64,000 nucleotides of DNA from Myxococcales bacterium (GCA_016706545.1 JADJJK010000032.1:18732-82731); one strand, 5' to 3'. Counted from the stretch's first letter, positions 48,246 to 59,316 are shown. A program made the numbers and translations. Notes: generated from the sequence alone by a model not told the origin.

Positions 48246-50831
48246 TCACGAACCGCCGGCGGCGCGGAAGATGAACGGATAGTTGACCTGCACGCTGCCG
48301 CCGTTCTTCGGCTTGGGGAACTCGATCGACTTCACCACCGCGGCGACACAGCTCGCCACCGAGCCATCGACGCCATTGCCCGACGCGCTGGCCACGGTGC
48401 CGTTGGGCATGATCAAGAACTGCGTCTGCACGGTGCCCGCCAGGCTGGGCTTGGCCAGGAGCTCCTTCTCGTAGCAGTACTGGATCTTGGCCAGGTTGCG
48501 CTTGATGTAGCGACGGATGATCGCCTTGTCGAGGTCGCCGTTGGCTGACGGCGTGCCGATGGAGACCGTCGGCACCGCGGAGGTCCGTCCGCGGATCCCG
48601 CCGCGACCGCCGCCGACGCCGTATCCGGTGCCCGTACCGTCGCCGTGGCCGATGGTGCCGTATCGCCCGGTGCCGATGGTGCCCCATCCAGTGCCGCCGC
48701 CGCCAGGCCCCACCCCACCTCGTCCGTAGCCAAAGCCACCCTGCATCTCGCCCGCTTCGTTGCCGAGCAAGCCGCCATAGATGTCAGCGTCATCGAGGCC
48801 CGAGGAGATATCGCCCGTGCCGGTCAGCGAGGCGAACGCGCCACCCTGGGTGAGCCCGGTGACGCCCAGGATGCCGGCCGACCGCGCCGCCTCGATCGCC
48901 TGGACGCGCGCGAGCTGCGGGTCGAGGCCGGCGTTCTTCATCTTGTACATGCCCTCGGCCCGGGTCGAGTCCTGCTTGCCCATCTTGCCCTCTTCGAGCT
49001 GCATGGCCTCGCCGGTGCCGCCAGAGGTCTCCGAGCCGTCGTCGGGCTTATCCTCTTCTTCGGGCGGCGGCGGATCGTCCTGGGCCGTCGACGACGTGCG
49101 CGTGGACGGATCCTCGAGCTGCGCCAGATCAAAGCCCGCCACCGTCTCGTCCACCGGGAGCTGACGGAGGATCGCCCACAGCACGAGGTGGGCAGCCAGC
49201 GAGCCCGCGATGTACACGAGCACGCGATTCTCGAGCGACGCAAACAGCGCCGTGGCAGCGCGCCGCGGCTGCGCCACCGACGAGATCAGGAAGGTCGCCT
49301 TGCCAGCTCGGACGCGGATCCGGGCCTTGGCCGGGATCGGCACCTCCACCGCTCCGGCCGCCACCGCCGAAGGGCGCGCGCGCCCCTGCGGCATCAGCTC
49401 GGCGAGGCTGGTCGAGCGACCATCCACCGTCATCTCGCCCTCCATGCCCTGCGCGAAGTTGAAGACGAAGTCGTCTCCAGCCGGCGCGACCAGGGGGAAC
49501 TCCGCGGTGGCCATGTCGATGGGGAACTCGACGTTGGGCCCCGTGCCGATCCGGAAGTAGGGGCTCTTGCGCTCACGTCGCATGCGGACGAGACCGTAGG
49601 TCAAAAAGAACATCGCCAGCGACAGCCCGCCAAAGGCCGCCGCGTCGTAGCCGAGGCTCAGCACCCGCGGCCGGAACGCATAGGCAGGCCGCTTCTGGAC
49701 CTCCGTCCAGTGATGGAACTGGCCCTTGTTGTACGCGGCGTTGCTCACCGAGATCGAGAACGCGATGGTGGCGACGATCAAGCAGGCAGCGCCGGCGACC
49801 AGCACGCCATACGTCGCGCTCGCGATCTTGCCGCTCCGCGGCTCCATGCAGTGCTTCACGCCCACCACCGAGTCCCCGAGCATGGCGGCGATCTCGACGG
49901 CGCGCGCGCCTCCCAGATCGTCCACCATCTCCGCCATGCCGCTGTGCATCTGCGATGGCACCACGGTGGCCGCAAACGGCGACGGCGCCGACCCCGGCAG
50001 TCCGGGTGGCGGCGAGAACGACGGCGGCGGAGCGAACATCGGGCTCGGGGGCGGCGCCGCTGCGGCCGCTGGCGCGACCGCCGAGAAAGAAGAGGTCGAC
50101 GGCGGCGCCGCGGGGCGAGCCGGCGGCGGAGTCGGCGCGCCGAACGACGGCGCGGGCGCCGCGAAAGAAGAGGTCGACGGGCCTGGCGCCGGTGGCGGCG
50201 TCGGCGCGCCGAACGTCGGCGCCGAGGGCGCCGCGAAGGCCGAGGGCGCCGGGGCCGCCGACGGCGCCGAGCCATAGGCCGGGGTCGAGCCGTAGGCCGG
50301 GGTGGGCACGCCGAAAGACGAGGTGCTCGGCGGCGGCGGAGCCGCAGCGGCGAAGGACGAGGTGGGCGGGCGCGGCGGCGGCGTGGCGAGCGAAGGCACC
50401 GAGGACGCGAACACCGGTGGCGGCACCGCCGGCATCGCGCCGGTGGGGCGAGGCGCCGAGGCGATCACGTCCGGCGCAGCCGTGAGGCCGACCCGGGTCG
50501 GAGCGTCCTCGGACATCGCGTCCGCGCCGATGGCCAGCTCGATCCGCGTCTCGCCCACGACGATGCTGTCGCCGGTCTGCAGCTTGGCCTTGTTGACCTT
50601 CTGCCCGTTGACGAAGGTGCCCTTGGTGGACCCCAGGTCGATGATGCTGACATCGCCGGGACCGTTGACCTCGATGATGGCATGCGTGCGGCTGACGGTC
50701 TCGTCATCCAGCTTGAGGTGCGCAGAGGGCACCTTGCCAATCTTGATGACGGACAAGCTCAAACGCTCCTCGCGCACGAGCTGCTCGCCCTTGAAGATTC
50801 TGAACGTCAGAGGAACTTTGCCACCGGCCAT
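48246..50831 (-). CDS. gltG: Gliding motility protein GltG/PglI-like: FHA, membrane helices, TonB-type C-terminus
   Basis: An 861-residue protein beginning MAGGKVPLTFRIF at 50831 (CGGAG 9 nt upstream). Domains: a cytosolic FHA domain, residues 1-105 (SRTHAII, DLGSTKGTFVNGQ); a Pro/Ala/Ser linker with repeated TSSF(A/S)-A blocks to about 290; and two or three membrane helices (VLVAGAACLIVATIAFSISV, AFGGLSLAMFFLTYGLV, VLVYIAGSLAAHLVLWAIL). A periplasmic Gly-rich segment follows, then a TonB/AgmX-type C-terminal domain (IIRRYIKRNLAKIQYCYEKEL...ASGNGVDG). It would span the inner membrane and reach across the periplasm. The FHA suggests control by Thr phosphorylation. In M. xanthus GltG belongs to the gliding motor's inner-membrane platform. 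Confidence 0.8.
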   Translation of the reverse strand: MAGGKVPLTFRIFKGEQLVREERLSLSVIKIGKVPSAHLKLDDETVSRTHAIIEVNGPGDVSIIDLGSTKGTFVNGQKVNKAKLQTGDSIVVGETRIELAIGADAMSEDAPTRVGLTAAPDVIASAPRPTGAMPAVPPPVFASSVPSLATPPPRPPTSSFAAAAPPPPSTSSFGVPTPAYGSTPAYGSAPSAAPAPSAFAAPSAPTFGAPTPPPAPGPSTSSFAAPAPSFGAPTPPPARPAAPPSTSSFSAVAPAAAAAPPPSPMFAPPPSFSPPPGLPGSAPSPFAATVVPSQMHSGMAEMVDDLGGARAVEIAAMLGDSVVGVKHCMEPRSGKIASATYGVLVAGAACLIVATIAFSISVSNAAYNKGQFHHWTEVQKRPAYAFRPRVLSLGYDAAAFGGLSLAMFFLTYGLVRMRRERKSPYFRIGTGPNVEFPIDMATAEFPLVAPAGDDFVFNFAQGMEGEMTVDGRSTSLAELMPQGRARPSAVAAGAVEVPIPAKARIRVRAGKATFLISSVAQPRRAATALFASLENRVLVYIAGSLAAHLVLWAILRQLPVDETVAGFDLAQLEDPSTRTSSTAQDDPPPPEEEDKPDDGSETSGGTGEAMQLEEGKMGKQDSTRAEGMYKMKNAGLDPQLARVQAIEAARSAGILGVTGLTQGGAFASLTGTGDISSGLDDADIYGGLLGNEAGEMQGGFGYGRGGVGPGGGGTGWGTIGTGRYGTIGHGDGTGTGYGVGGGRGGIRGRTSAVPTVSIGTPSANGDLDKAIIRRYIKRNLAKIQYCYEKELLAKPSLAGTVQTQFLIMPNGTVASASGNGVDGSVASCVAAVVKSIEFPKPKNGGSVQVNYPFIFRAAGGS

Positions 50832-50901
50832 AAGAGAACTCCGCTTTCCTTGCTGGGCAAACCCGAAGGCCAGTGAGCGCGGCGCACGCGGCGCCGAGAT
50901 C

Positions 50902-51162
50902 TCACAAGTCTTCGGCCGACTTGATGATCTCTGGGATGAAATCCTTGCGAATGCGAATGAGGCTAGCGTGGTTGCCAAAATCGCGGGCGTCGACCGTCGA
51001 TCCCTCGGGCTTGATGAGGTCGCCATCGATGGTGTCGCCATCGAAGTCGTAGACCTTCACCTTGCCCTTGTTTGGGTTGTTCTCCCCCTGGTCCTGCGCC
51101 ATCGCAGCCCCGGAGAACATCAAGGTGACAGCCGCGAGAGAGCCAGCGAGCAACGTGCGCAT
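50902..51162 (-). CDS. gltF: Small periplasmic gliding protein GltF/CglF-like
   Basis: An 86-residue protein with a Sec signal (MRTLLAGSLAAVTLMFSGAAMA, cleavage before QDQ). The mature part of about 64 residues contains VYDFDGDTIDGDLIKPEG, a middle VDARDF and SLIRIRKDFIPEIIKSAEDL. The pairing of a D-x-T-I-x-G-D-L-x-x-P-x-G motif with a C-terminal L-I-x-x-R-x-x-F helix is what I recall for the CglF family of adventurous gliding proteins. Its position between gltE and gltG matches M. xanthus gltF. The start at ATG 51162 is chosen because the longer frame upstream has no signal. Identification is from motif memory plus synteny. Confidence 0.7.
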   Translation of the reverse strand: MRTLLAGSLAAVTLMFSGAAMAQDQGENNPNKGKVKVYDFDGDTIDGDLIKPEGSTVDARDFGNHASLIRIRKDFIPEIIKSAEDL

Positions 51163-51331
51163 GATCGAACCCTTTCCCATCTGGGGCGCCAAAGGCAGAG
51201 GGCATGACCGCGTCATTACCCACCTGACACCAGGCGCCTGGTTTCGTTCCATGAATCTTTTGGAGATCTTGCAATGAGCCGCCGGCCGTGGCCAGCGGGA
51301 TCTTTCTTCCGTTATTTCAAGAGGCTAGAAG

Positions 51332-52684
51332 TCACATGCGGCCGGCGCCGCCAGCTGGCGGGGCCGCCGGGGCCGCCGGGGCCGCGGGCGGTGGCGGCTG
51401 GTTCTGCTGGTTCTTGATGAACTCTTCGAGCTGCGAGATCAGCTTCTCGCAGTCGCCGATGTTGCCCTTGGCCTCGCTCTTGTCGGCCTCCGAGCCGGGC
51501 TTGCCGAGGAACTCCCGGAAGTAGTCCCGTGCGGTTCGATACGCCTGCTGGGACGCCCGAAGGTCGCTCTGCTTGGCGGCGCGGAAGTCCTTGTAGAGCA
51601 CTCCCAGGTTGAAGAACGCCTCTCCGCGCTTCGGATCGAGCTCCTTGGCCTTCTTGTACTCGGCCTCGGCGCCGTCCATGTCGCCCAGGCCACGCAGCGC
51701 GATGCCGAGCCCGATGCGGGCCTGGTAGTTCTTGCTATCGAGATCGAGGACCTTGGCGAACTGCTCCTTGGCTGCGTCATACTTGCGGAAACCCAGCGTG
51801 GTGAAGCCCACGTTCATCCGCGCCTCGACGAAGCGCGGATCGATCTCCACCGCCAGGGTGAACTGCTTGAGCGCCTCGGACAGGTTGGCGCGATACAGGA
51901 AGTAGATCCCTCGAGCGTTCTTGAGCGGAGCGTAGTTGTCGTTTCGCTTCTCCCCCTCTTCGAGCAGGAGCTTGGCCAGGTCGAGCCGGTTCTTGTTCTT
52001 CTCGCGGCCCTCCATGTAGAGCAGCCCGTACAGCGTATAGGCCTTCACGCTGTTGGAGTCCACCGCGAGCGCGCTCGACAGGTGGAGCCGCGCCTGCTCT
52101 TCGAGCGCCTTCCACTTGGTGGCGTCCTTGGTGTCTCGCATCTGCTCGATCAGCAGCGAGGCGAGGTTTGTGTGGGCCCCGGCCAGCTTGGACTGGATCT
52201 TGAGCGCCCCCTCCCATTGCTGCTTGGCCGCGTCCTGCTTGCCGGCGCGGAAGTAGATCTCGCCGAGGTTGGACATCGATTGCGCGTGGCCGCCCTTGGC
52301 CTTGGCGGCCTTCTGGTACGCGCTCTCGGCGTCATCGAGCAGGTTGCAGCGGTGGTACGACAACCCCACCATGTACTGCGCCTCCACCAACTCCGGGTGC
52401 TCGCGGTACACGGCGGCGAAGCGATCAGCGAGCTGCCGGCAGTCGCCTTCACTCCAGCGCCCGCCCTTGTCGGCCGCGGCGAAGGCCGCGGCGACCGACC
52501 CGAAATCACTGCGCGCATCCTTGGAGATGTCGCGCTTGGGCTCGTCTTTCTTCTTCGCGGTGCCGGCGATCACCGGCTCGCTGGCTGCGCCCTTGGCGCC
52601 GCCGGGCTTCTGGCCGCCGCCGCAGGCCGCGGAGTGAGCAAGAGCCAGCCCGAAGACGAGCGAATGCAGGATAGAACTTCGCAT
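51332..52684 (-). CDS. gltE: TPR lipoprotein GltE/AglT-like
   Basis: A 450-residue lipoprotein starting at ATG 52684 (MRSSILHS), with lipobox HSAAC (Cys 21). After a basic linker come about eight TPRs (VEAQYMVGLSYHRCNLLDDAESAYQKA, SMSNLGEIYFRAGKQDAAKQQWEGAL, ARIGLGIALRGLGDMDGAEAEYKKA). The C-terminus is a Pro/Ala-rich tail (PPPPAAPAAPAAPPAGGAG). It is predicted to be outer-membrane-anchored and periplasmic. In M. xanthus GltE (AglT) is the TPR lipoprotein encoded just after gltD, matching this place in the cluster. It begins 41 bp after the gltD stop, supporting one transcript. Confidence 0.72.
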   Translation of the reverse strand: MRSSILHSLVFGLALAHSAACGGGQKPGGAKGAASEPVIAGTAKKKDEPKRDISKDARSDFGSVAAAFAAADKGGRWSEGDCRQLADRFAAVYREHPELVEAQYMVGLSYHRCNLLDDAESAYQKAAKAKGGHAQSMSNLGEIYFRAGKQDAAKQQWEGALKIQSKLAGAHTNLASLLIEQMRDTKDATKWKALEEQARLHLSSALAVDSNSVKAYTLYGLLYMEGREKNKNRLDLAKLLLEEGEKRNDNYAPLKNARGIYFLYRANLSEALKQFTLAVEIDPRFVEARMNVGFTTLGFRKYDAAKEQFAKVLDLDSKNYQARIGLGIALRGLGDMDGAEAEYKKAKELDPKRGEAFFNLGVLYKDFRAAKQSDLRASQQAYRTARDYFREFLGKPGSEADKSEAKGNIGDCEKLISQLEEFIKNQQNQPPPPAAPAAPAAPPAGGAGRM

Positions 52685-52725
52685 AGTGGATCCAATCGAA
52701 GGGGCCATGGTCGGGCTTGTCGGAA

Positions 52726-55700
52726 CTACTCGAGCTTGATCGTAGGCCGCTCGATATCAGAGATGACAGAGATGGAGTCCGGGGCCCCGCTGAGCTCGGC
52801 CGCGGTGGGATACTTGTCGGGCTCGATCTGACCGAGTTCACGCTCGCACAGCTTGGACCACTCGCTGAACCAGCCAAGCTCCGTGGACTTCGACAGGCAG
52901 CCGGAATAAGCCTGCAGCGACTTGGCAGCCAGCGGCTCGGCGACCTCCGTCAGCTTGTCGCAGAACGCCTCGACCTTCTCATCCGCGAACGAACCGGTTC
53001 GCACGTCCTCGGGGATCTCGGCGGTGAACAGGGCATCCGAGAAGTTCTGCGCCGCCTGACCGATCCGCGCGGCGGCCGCCACGGCCCAGGCCGCGTCCTT
53101 GGTGCCGATGGTGGCCATGTACTTGGTGCCGACCACGCCGTTGAGCTTGTCCTTCTCGGTGATCCACTCGGTGAACCGCTTCTCGGAGCGCTTCTTGATG
53201 CCGGGGTTGTTGGGGTCAAAGTCCAGGCCGCGAGGGAACCTGAGCGCCAGATAGGCCTCGAAGTCTTTCTCGCCTTGATAGAACTTCGCCTGCGCGTAGT
53301 GGTAGCGCGCGGAGCCATCCTCGCCGCCCTTGCCGCCGGCCCGCTCGTACTCCGACACGGCGCGCGAGAACGCGATCATCGCGTCCTTGACCTTGCGCTC
53401 GTCGCGATTCACCGTGACCAGCTTGATCTTGCTCTCGGGCCCACACTGCGTGGGCTGCGCAGATCCCTTGCGGCGCTTGCTGCGCTTGCCCGCGACCGCG
53501 CGCTCGCGGGTCACCCGCACGCACGAGCCATCGACGGTGCGCACCGGACACGACTGGTTCCACAGCGTCACGCCGATCTTGGCCCAGGCCATCACCAGGC
53601 GGTCGGAGCCGCCCTTCTTGGCGTACTGGCCGATGTACTGCCGCAGGTGCTTGATCACCTGGTCGCCGTCGCCCTGCTTCTCGTACACCGCGGTCAAGCT
53701 GAAGAAGGCATCCGCCGCCTTCTCCGGATCCTTGTTGCCGAAGGTCTTGATGAAGAACTTGGTGTTGTCGATCGCCTTGGCGTCGTCGCCGATGCCCTTG
53801 CGGTAGAAGACCGCTTCGCTCATGGCCTTGAAGGCGTTCTCCTCGCCCGCATACTTCCTGGCGTACTCCTCGTACTTGGCGGCGGCGCGGTCGTAGTAGG
53901 CGACCGCGCTGTAGTTGTTGCCCAGCTTGGCGATGGCCTTGGCCGTGTGCTTGGACTCCGGGTAGAGCTGCGACAGCTTGTTGAACATCTCCAGCGCCGC
54001 GCCGATGGACTTGCCTTGCTCGAAGCAGACGCCGGCGTTGTAGAGCAGCTCGTCAGCGTTCTTGGCGTTGGTATCCCGGTTGAAGATCTTGATGTAGGCC
54101 TCGGCGCAGTCCACGTACAAGCTGAGGTCCCCGGTCTCCTTGGCGCGGGTCTCCTTGCGCTCGGCGTCCTTGCGCAGCGCCGTGGAGCGCAGACCGCTGA
54201 TGGTCGCGCGCAGCGTGTCCTTGCCCTCGAGGAACTTCTTGTCTTCGTCGAGCTTGTTGGCCAGCGTCAACATCTCGTCGTACCGCTTCATCCGGTTGTA
54301 GATGTCGAGCAACAGGTTGGCGGCGTACTCCGCCGTCTCGTGCTCGCGGTGCTTGTCCAGGATCTCCTCGAACATGGGCAGCGCTTTGTCGAAGTGGTTG
54401 TAGCGCCGGTACATGTTCGCCTTGAGGAACTTCATCCCCACCAGCTCTTCGTCCTTGGGATCCTTGACGTAGTTGATGTAGATGTCGAAGGCCGCCAGCA
54501 TCTTCTGCTCGCGCTCCGGGATGGGCTGCTCGGGCTGGATCTTCTCGTAGTTCTTGGCGTCGTCCACCGGCACGTCGCGCACGCGCGGATCCACGTTGAG
54601 CGCGTTCTTCCAGCTGAGGACCGCCGCGTAGGCCGCCGTCTTGATGAGCTGCGGGTTGACCTTGCCGTGCTTCACCACGTCAGTGAAGGCGATGGCGGTG
54701 TTCTCGAAGAGCTCGGTCTGCAGCCGCGGGTTCTTCTCGTTCTCCGCCCGCGTCCACAAGAGCTCGGCGTAGTAGTACTGGGTCTCCGCGTAGTCGGCCG
54801 CGTCCTCGAAGACCTCGAGGTACACATGGTAGAGCTTGTCGGCGTACGCCAGGGTGGTCGGGTTCTTGGTGCGAACCGACTCGCTGTGGTACGCGCGAGC
54901 CAGCTCGCCGGACATCGCCGCCGCGTTGTCGTGACACTCCTCGGCCTCGGCCTTGGGCAGCACCTTGCGGTCGCGCAAGACGCCCCACATGCGGGTCAGC
55001 TTCTCGATCTCCTTCACCTTGTCGTCATCGCCAGACACGGTGAGCATCGAGTGCGCGATGTTGTACTGCCAGAGGCAGACGTTCTTGTCCTTGGGGGCTT
55101 CCTTGATGAGCGACTGGAAGATGTAGATCGCCTTCTCGGACTTGCCCTGCTCCAGGTAGCGGTCGCCGAGCATCGTGAGCATGGTGAAGGCGTACTTGCG
55201 ATCGACCCGCTGAAACGCCTGGTACGCCAGCTCAGCCTTGCCGATCTCCGCGTAGGCTCGAACGAAGTCCTTCTTGGCTGCGCGGTTCAAGATCTCCTGC
55301 TTCTTGTCGTTGTTGGTGGCCTCCGCCACCTTCAAGAAGGCCTCCAGCGCGTCCTTGTGACGAGACAGGTTGAGATCGATCCAGCCCATCTTGTACATGG
55401 CGTACCAGTACGCATTGGACTTGGGGTACTTGAGGACCTTGCGGTAGCGGTCCTCCGCGTCGGCGAGCTGGTTGTTCTCGAAGTGGTAGTCCGCGAACGC
55501 CAGGTGCGCCTCCGGCACGTACTTGGAGTTGGGGTAGTTCTTGAGCAGCTTGTCGTAGACCGAGCGCGCCTCCTTCATGTACGTGCCACCCTGCAGGGTG
55601 TACCCGTAGTAGAAGAGCGCCTTGTCCATGTTGGGGTAGTTGCTGAAGGCGTCGTTGTCGGTGAGCGCCTTGTAGATCTTCACCGCGTCGAGCAGCGCCT

Positions 55701-56166
55701 TCTTGGACTTGGCCGCGGAGTCCTCCGACTTGCGCTTGGCGGCCGCCTTGGCGTCCGACTTCTTGGCCACGTCCGCCGCGATCGCGTACTCCGCCGCCTT
55801 GAGGCGATAGAAGCGCTGCTGCTTGGCGAACAGCTCCCCGAGCCGGAAGTAGTAGTCGGCCTTCTCCTCCGCCGCGGAGTCCGGCGTGTTCTTGATCAGG
55901 TCGAACAAGATCGCCGCCTGCTCTTCCCGGATCTCCCCCACCAGGCCCTCGATGTTGAGGATCTGGTCGGCGGTGATGCTCGGCTGCTTGGACGCCGCCG
56001 GCTCCTTGCCGGTCTCGAGCGGCTTCACGCGGTCGGAGATCTTGACGTTGATCTTGACCTCGCTGGCGCGCGTGTACTTGGGCTTCTGAGCCCACGCCGT
56101 GCTGGCGGACGCGAGCACCAGACAGGCGATGGCGGCTCGGATCTTGAGCGTACGTTGTTGCGACAT
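52726..56166 (-). CDS. gltD: Large periplasmic TPR protein GltD/AgmU-like
   Basis: 1,146 residues from ATG 56166, with a signal peptide cleaved at AWA-Q (about residue 27). Nearly all of the mature protein is TPR or TPR-like helices (KALFYYGYTLQGGTYMKEARSVYDKLLKNYPNSKYVPEAHLAFADYH, AYWYAMYKMGWIDLNLSRHKDALEAFLKV). The segment QYYYAELLWTRAENEKNPRLQTEL and a conserved C-terminal domain with several Cys (NQSCPVR, GSCVRV, EAFCDKL, YSGCLS, SKLCERE) follow. In M. xanthus AgmU/GltD is a periplasmic gliding protein of similar size. It follows the gltC-like gene by 56 bp and precedes gltE by 41 bp. It is the best-supported member of the cluster together with gltG. Confidence 0.78.
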   Translation of the reverse strand: MSQQRTLKIRAAIACLVLASASTAWAQKPKYTRASEVKINVKISDRVKPLETGKEPAASKQPSITADQILNIEGLVGEIREEQAAILFDLIKNTPDSAAEEKADYYFRLGELFAKQQRFYRLKAAEYAIAADVAKKSDAKAAAKRKSEDSAAKSKKALLDAVKIYKALTDNDAFSNYPNMDKALFYYGYTLQGGTYMKEARSVYDKLLKNYPNSKYVPEAHLAFADYHFENNQLADAEDRYRKVLKYPKSNAYWYAMYKMGWIDLNLSRHKDALEAFLKVAEATNNDKKQEILNRAAKKDFVRAYAEIGKAELAYQAFQRVDRKYAFTMLTMLGDRYLEQGKSEKAIYIFQSLIKEAPKDKNVCLWQYNIAHSMLTVSGDDDKVKEIEKLTRMWGVLRDRKVLPKAEAEECHDNAAAMSGELARAYHSESVRTKNPTTLAYADKLYHVYLEVFEDAADYAETQYYYAELLWTRAENEKNPRLQTELFENTAIAFTDVVKHGKVNPQLIKTAAYAAVLSWKNALNVDPRVRDVPVDDAKNYEKIQPEQPIPEREQKMLAAFDIYINYVKDPKDEELVGMKFLKANMYRRYNHFDKALPMFEEILDKHREHETAEYAANLLLDIYNRMKRYDEMLTLANKLDEDKKFLEGKDTLRATISGLRSTALRKDAERKETRAKETGDLSLYVDCAEAYIKIFNRDTNAKNADELLYNAGVCFEQGKSIGAALEMFNKLSQLYPESKHTAKAIAKLGNNYSAVAYYDRAAAKYEEYARKYAGEENAFKAMSEAVFYRKGIGDDAKAIDNTKFFIKTFGNKDPEKAADAFFSLTAVYEKQGDGDQVIKHLRQYIGQYAKKGGSDRLVMAWAKIGVTLWNQSCPVRTVDGSCVRVTRERAVAGKRSKRRKGSAQPTQCGPESKIKLVTVNRDERKVKDAMIAFSRAVSEYERAGGKGGEDGSARYHYAQAKFYQGEKDFEAYLALRFPRGLDFDPNNPGIKKRSEKRFTEWITEKDKLNGVVGTKYMATIGTKDAAWAVAAAARIGQAAQNFSDALFTAEIPEDVRTGSFADEKVEAFCDKLTEVAEPLAAKSLQAYSGCLSKSTELGWFSEWSKLCERELGQIEPDKYPTAAELSGAPDSISVISDIERPTIKLE

Positions 56167-56222
56167 TGCAGTTCCTTGGCTACACGTGCGGAGCGTGCTG
56201 AGCAGGCGCGGCGAGATGGGAT

Positions 56223-57809
<1,587 letters not shown>

Positions 57810-57857
57810 TCGTTCCTCCAGGCCGACTCACACCACGGATCGTGGCCGGTCATCGGC

Positions 57858-57887
57858 ATCATCGGCAGCGCTGGGAAGAGTTGTCAA
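57858..57887 (-). promoter_or_regulatory. Candidate sigma-70-type promoter of the glt cluster
   Basis: On the minus strand TTGACA (57882-57887) is separated by 18 bp from GATGAT (57858-57863), about 50 bp upstream of the first glt gene. The -35 is perfect; the -10 matches 4 of 6. Confidence 0.4.
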
Positions 57888-58152
57888 GGCGTGTGGTCCA
57901 ACTCGGGTGGGACACTGGAAAGCAACCGATGTCGGTCGGTTGCATGAGAGTCGACACAGGATGCCCCCCGGCGGTTGCAACCGGGACCTCGAGGTTGTGT
58001 CTCAAGATGGTCCCGCAACCCTTTTCCGCCTACGACGCAGAGGGTCGAGACCTGTGGATCGCCAACCAGAGCGAGCCCCGAGAACCGACATCCCCCGACT
58101 GTGTGCCTTGACTGCTTGCCCGGTTGGGGCTTTCATATCCAACAGGATTCTC
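57888..58152. promoter_or_regulatory. Divergent promoter spacer with two palindromes
   Basis: The spacer between the leftward glt cluster and the rightward lipoprotein contains a hairpin, GCAACCGA-TGTCGG-TCGGTTGC (57922-57943), and the 10-bp palindrome GGTTGCAACC (57973-57982). Both share the core GGTTGC/GCAACC. They could be sites for one dimeric regulator between the divergent genes. No other feature is visible. Confidence 0.35.
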
Positions 58153-58677
58153 ATGAGACGACCTATCCACGTTGCGTTGGCTTGGCTCACTCCGCGCGCG
58201 GGCCTTCGGGTGGGCCTCCGGTTGGGCCTCCTCTGTGGGCTGCTTTTCGGGCTGGTCTTCGCGGCCAGCGCCTGCGACGACAACCAGGTCGGACGGATCT
58301 GCGAGCTGGGACAGGCGCCATCACCCAACGAGGTGGTCGTCGCCTCCCCCTCGCTTGACTGCGTCTCGCGCCAGTGTCTGCGGGTGCCGCTCGAGAAGAT
58401 CTTGCCCGAGGGCAGCCAGTACCCCGAAGGCGCCCAGGGGCTCTGCACCGCGGAGTGTTCCAGCGACGACGATTGCGACCGCGTGCCGGAGTCGCCGTGC
58501 AAGACGGGCTTCACCTGCGGCATCGCGTTGACCGTCGGGCCGTTCTGCTGCAAGAAGTTCTGTATCTGCAAAGACTACTTCGTGGTGCCGACCAAGCGTG
58601 AGCACTGCGATGCCTCGAAGGCAGACAACACCTGCTGCAACCTCGAGGGGCGGCAGGGCACTCCAGGTTGCCCCTGA
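58153..58677 (+). CDS. Cys-rich lipoprotein of unknown function
   Basis: A 174-residue lipoprotein. The ATG at 58153 gives a basic N-region, a long hydrophobic stretch (LRLGLLCGLLFGLVFA) and lipobox ASAC. The mature domain has about 18 cysteines in motifs such as CTAECSSDDDCDRVPESPC, GPFCCKKFCICKDY and NTCCNLEG. This indicates a disulfide-knotted exported module like those common on myxobacterial cell surfaces. No known family name fits with confidence. It is divergent from the gliding cluster across a 343-bp spacer, so co-regulation is possible but unproven. Confidence 0.65.
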   Translation: MRRPIHVALAWLTPRAGLRVGLRLGLLCGLLFGLVFAASACDDNQVGRICELGQAPSPNEVVVASPSLDCVSRQCLRVPLEKILPEGSQYPEGAQGLCTAECSSDDDCDRVPESPCKTGFTCGIALTVGPFCCKKFCICKDYFVVPTKREHCDASKADNTCCNLEGRQGTPGCP

Positions 58678-58734
58678 CCGAAGCGTTGGGTGGCTGTCGA
58701 GGACAGCTGCTAGCAGGCGTCGAGCGCAGCAACG

Positions 58735-58873
58735 CGGCTCAGCCGGGCTCCAAGCGGCTCAGCCGAGCTCCAAAGCGGCTCAGGCCGAGTTCCAACGCGG
58801 CTCAGCCGAGCTCCAAGCGGCTCAGGCCGAGTTCCAACGCGGCTCAGCCGAGCTCCAAGCGGCTCAGCCGAGC
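58735..58873. repeat. 20-22-bp minisatellite (about 7 units)
   Basis: CGGCTCAGCCGAGCTCCAAG and a variant CGGCTCAGGCCGAGTTCCAAC alternate from 58,735 to 58,873. Each unit contains a GGCTCAGCCGAGC near-palindrome. It is non-coding by position, between the lipoprotein stop and yraN. The rest of 58,678-58,962 holds no gene; GCTTCGACCGGGCGATGGTG at 58,889 recurs elsewhere in the window. Confidence 0.85.
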
Positions 58874-58962
58874 GCCTGCCTTGCTACCGCTTCGACCGGG
58901 CGATGGTGATCCCGCCGCGTGAGACACGCCGAGCGAAAGGCGCGCTGGGGCCCTGCCACCGC

Positions 58963-59316
58963 TCAGGACGCGCGGAAGGCGTCGCGCAGGATCACCACCT
59001 CGGCGCCCGTGATGGCGACGACGTCGAATCGAACCCCACGCGGCCGCAGCGCGCCACCTGACCGGCCGAGGTACGCCTCTGCGCAGCGGGCGACCTGGCG
59101 CTGCTTGGCCAGACCAACGGCCTGCCCTGCCCCGCCAAAGCGGGTGTCGGCGCGGCTGCGCACCTCGACGAAGACCAGCACGTCGCCATCCCAGGCGACT
59201 GCGTCGAGCTCGCCCACGCGCAAGCGGACGTTACGCTCGACGATCCTGTACCCGGCCTGTTCGAGCGCGGAGATCGCGCGCGCCTCAGCCGCCGTACCCA
59301 GGCTTCGGCGATCCAT
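58963..59316 (-). CDS. yraN: YraN / UPF0102-family nuclease-like protein
   Basis: A 117-residue protein from ATG 59316 (MDRRSLGTAAEARA, the usual N-terminus of the family). Earlier in-frame ATGs at 59325 and 59361 are possible. The PD-(D/E)xK-like core is visible: ERNVRLRVGELDAVAWDGDVLVFVEVRSR, with Glu, Asp and the ExR variant in the expected order. This is followed by the helical segment KQRQVARCAEAYL. UPF0102 proteins are predicted Holliday-junction-resolvase-like nucleases of uncertain role. It is the last gene of the rpsP-rplS operon, a position often occupied by yraN or rnhB in bacteria. Confidence 0.82.
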   Translation of the reverse strand: MDRRSLGTAAEARAISALEQAGYRIVERNVRLRVGELDAVAWDGDVLVFVEVRSRADTRFGGAGQAVGLAKQRQVARCAEAYLGRSGGALRPRGVRFDVVAITGAEVVILRDAFRAS

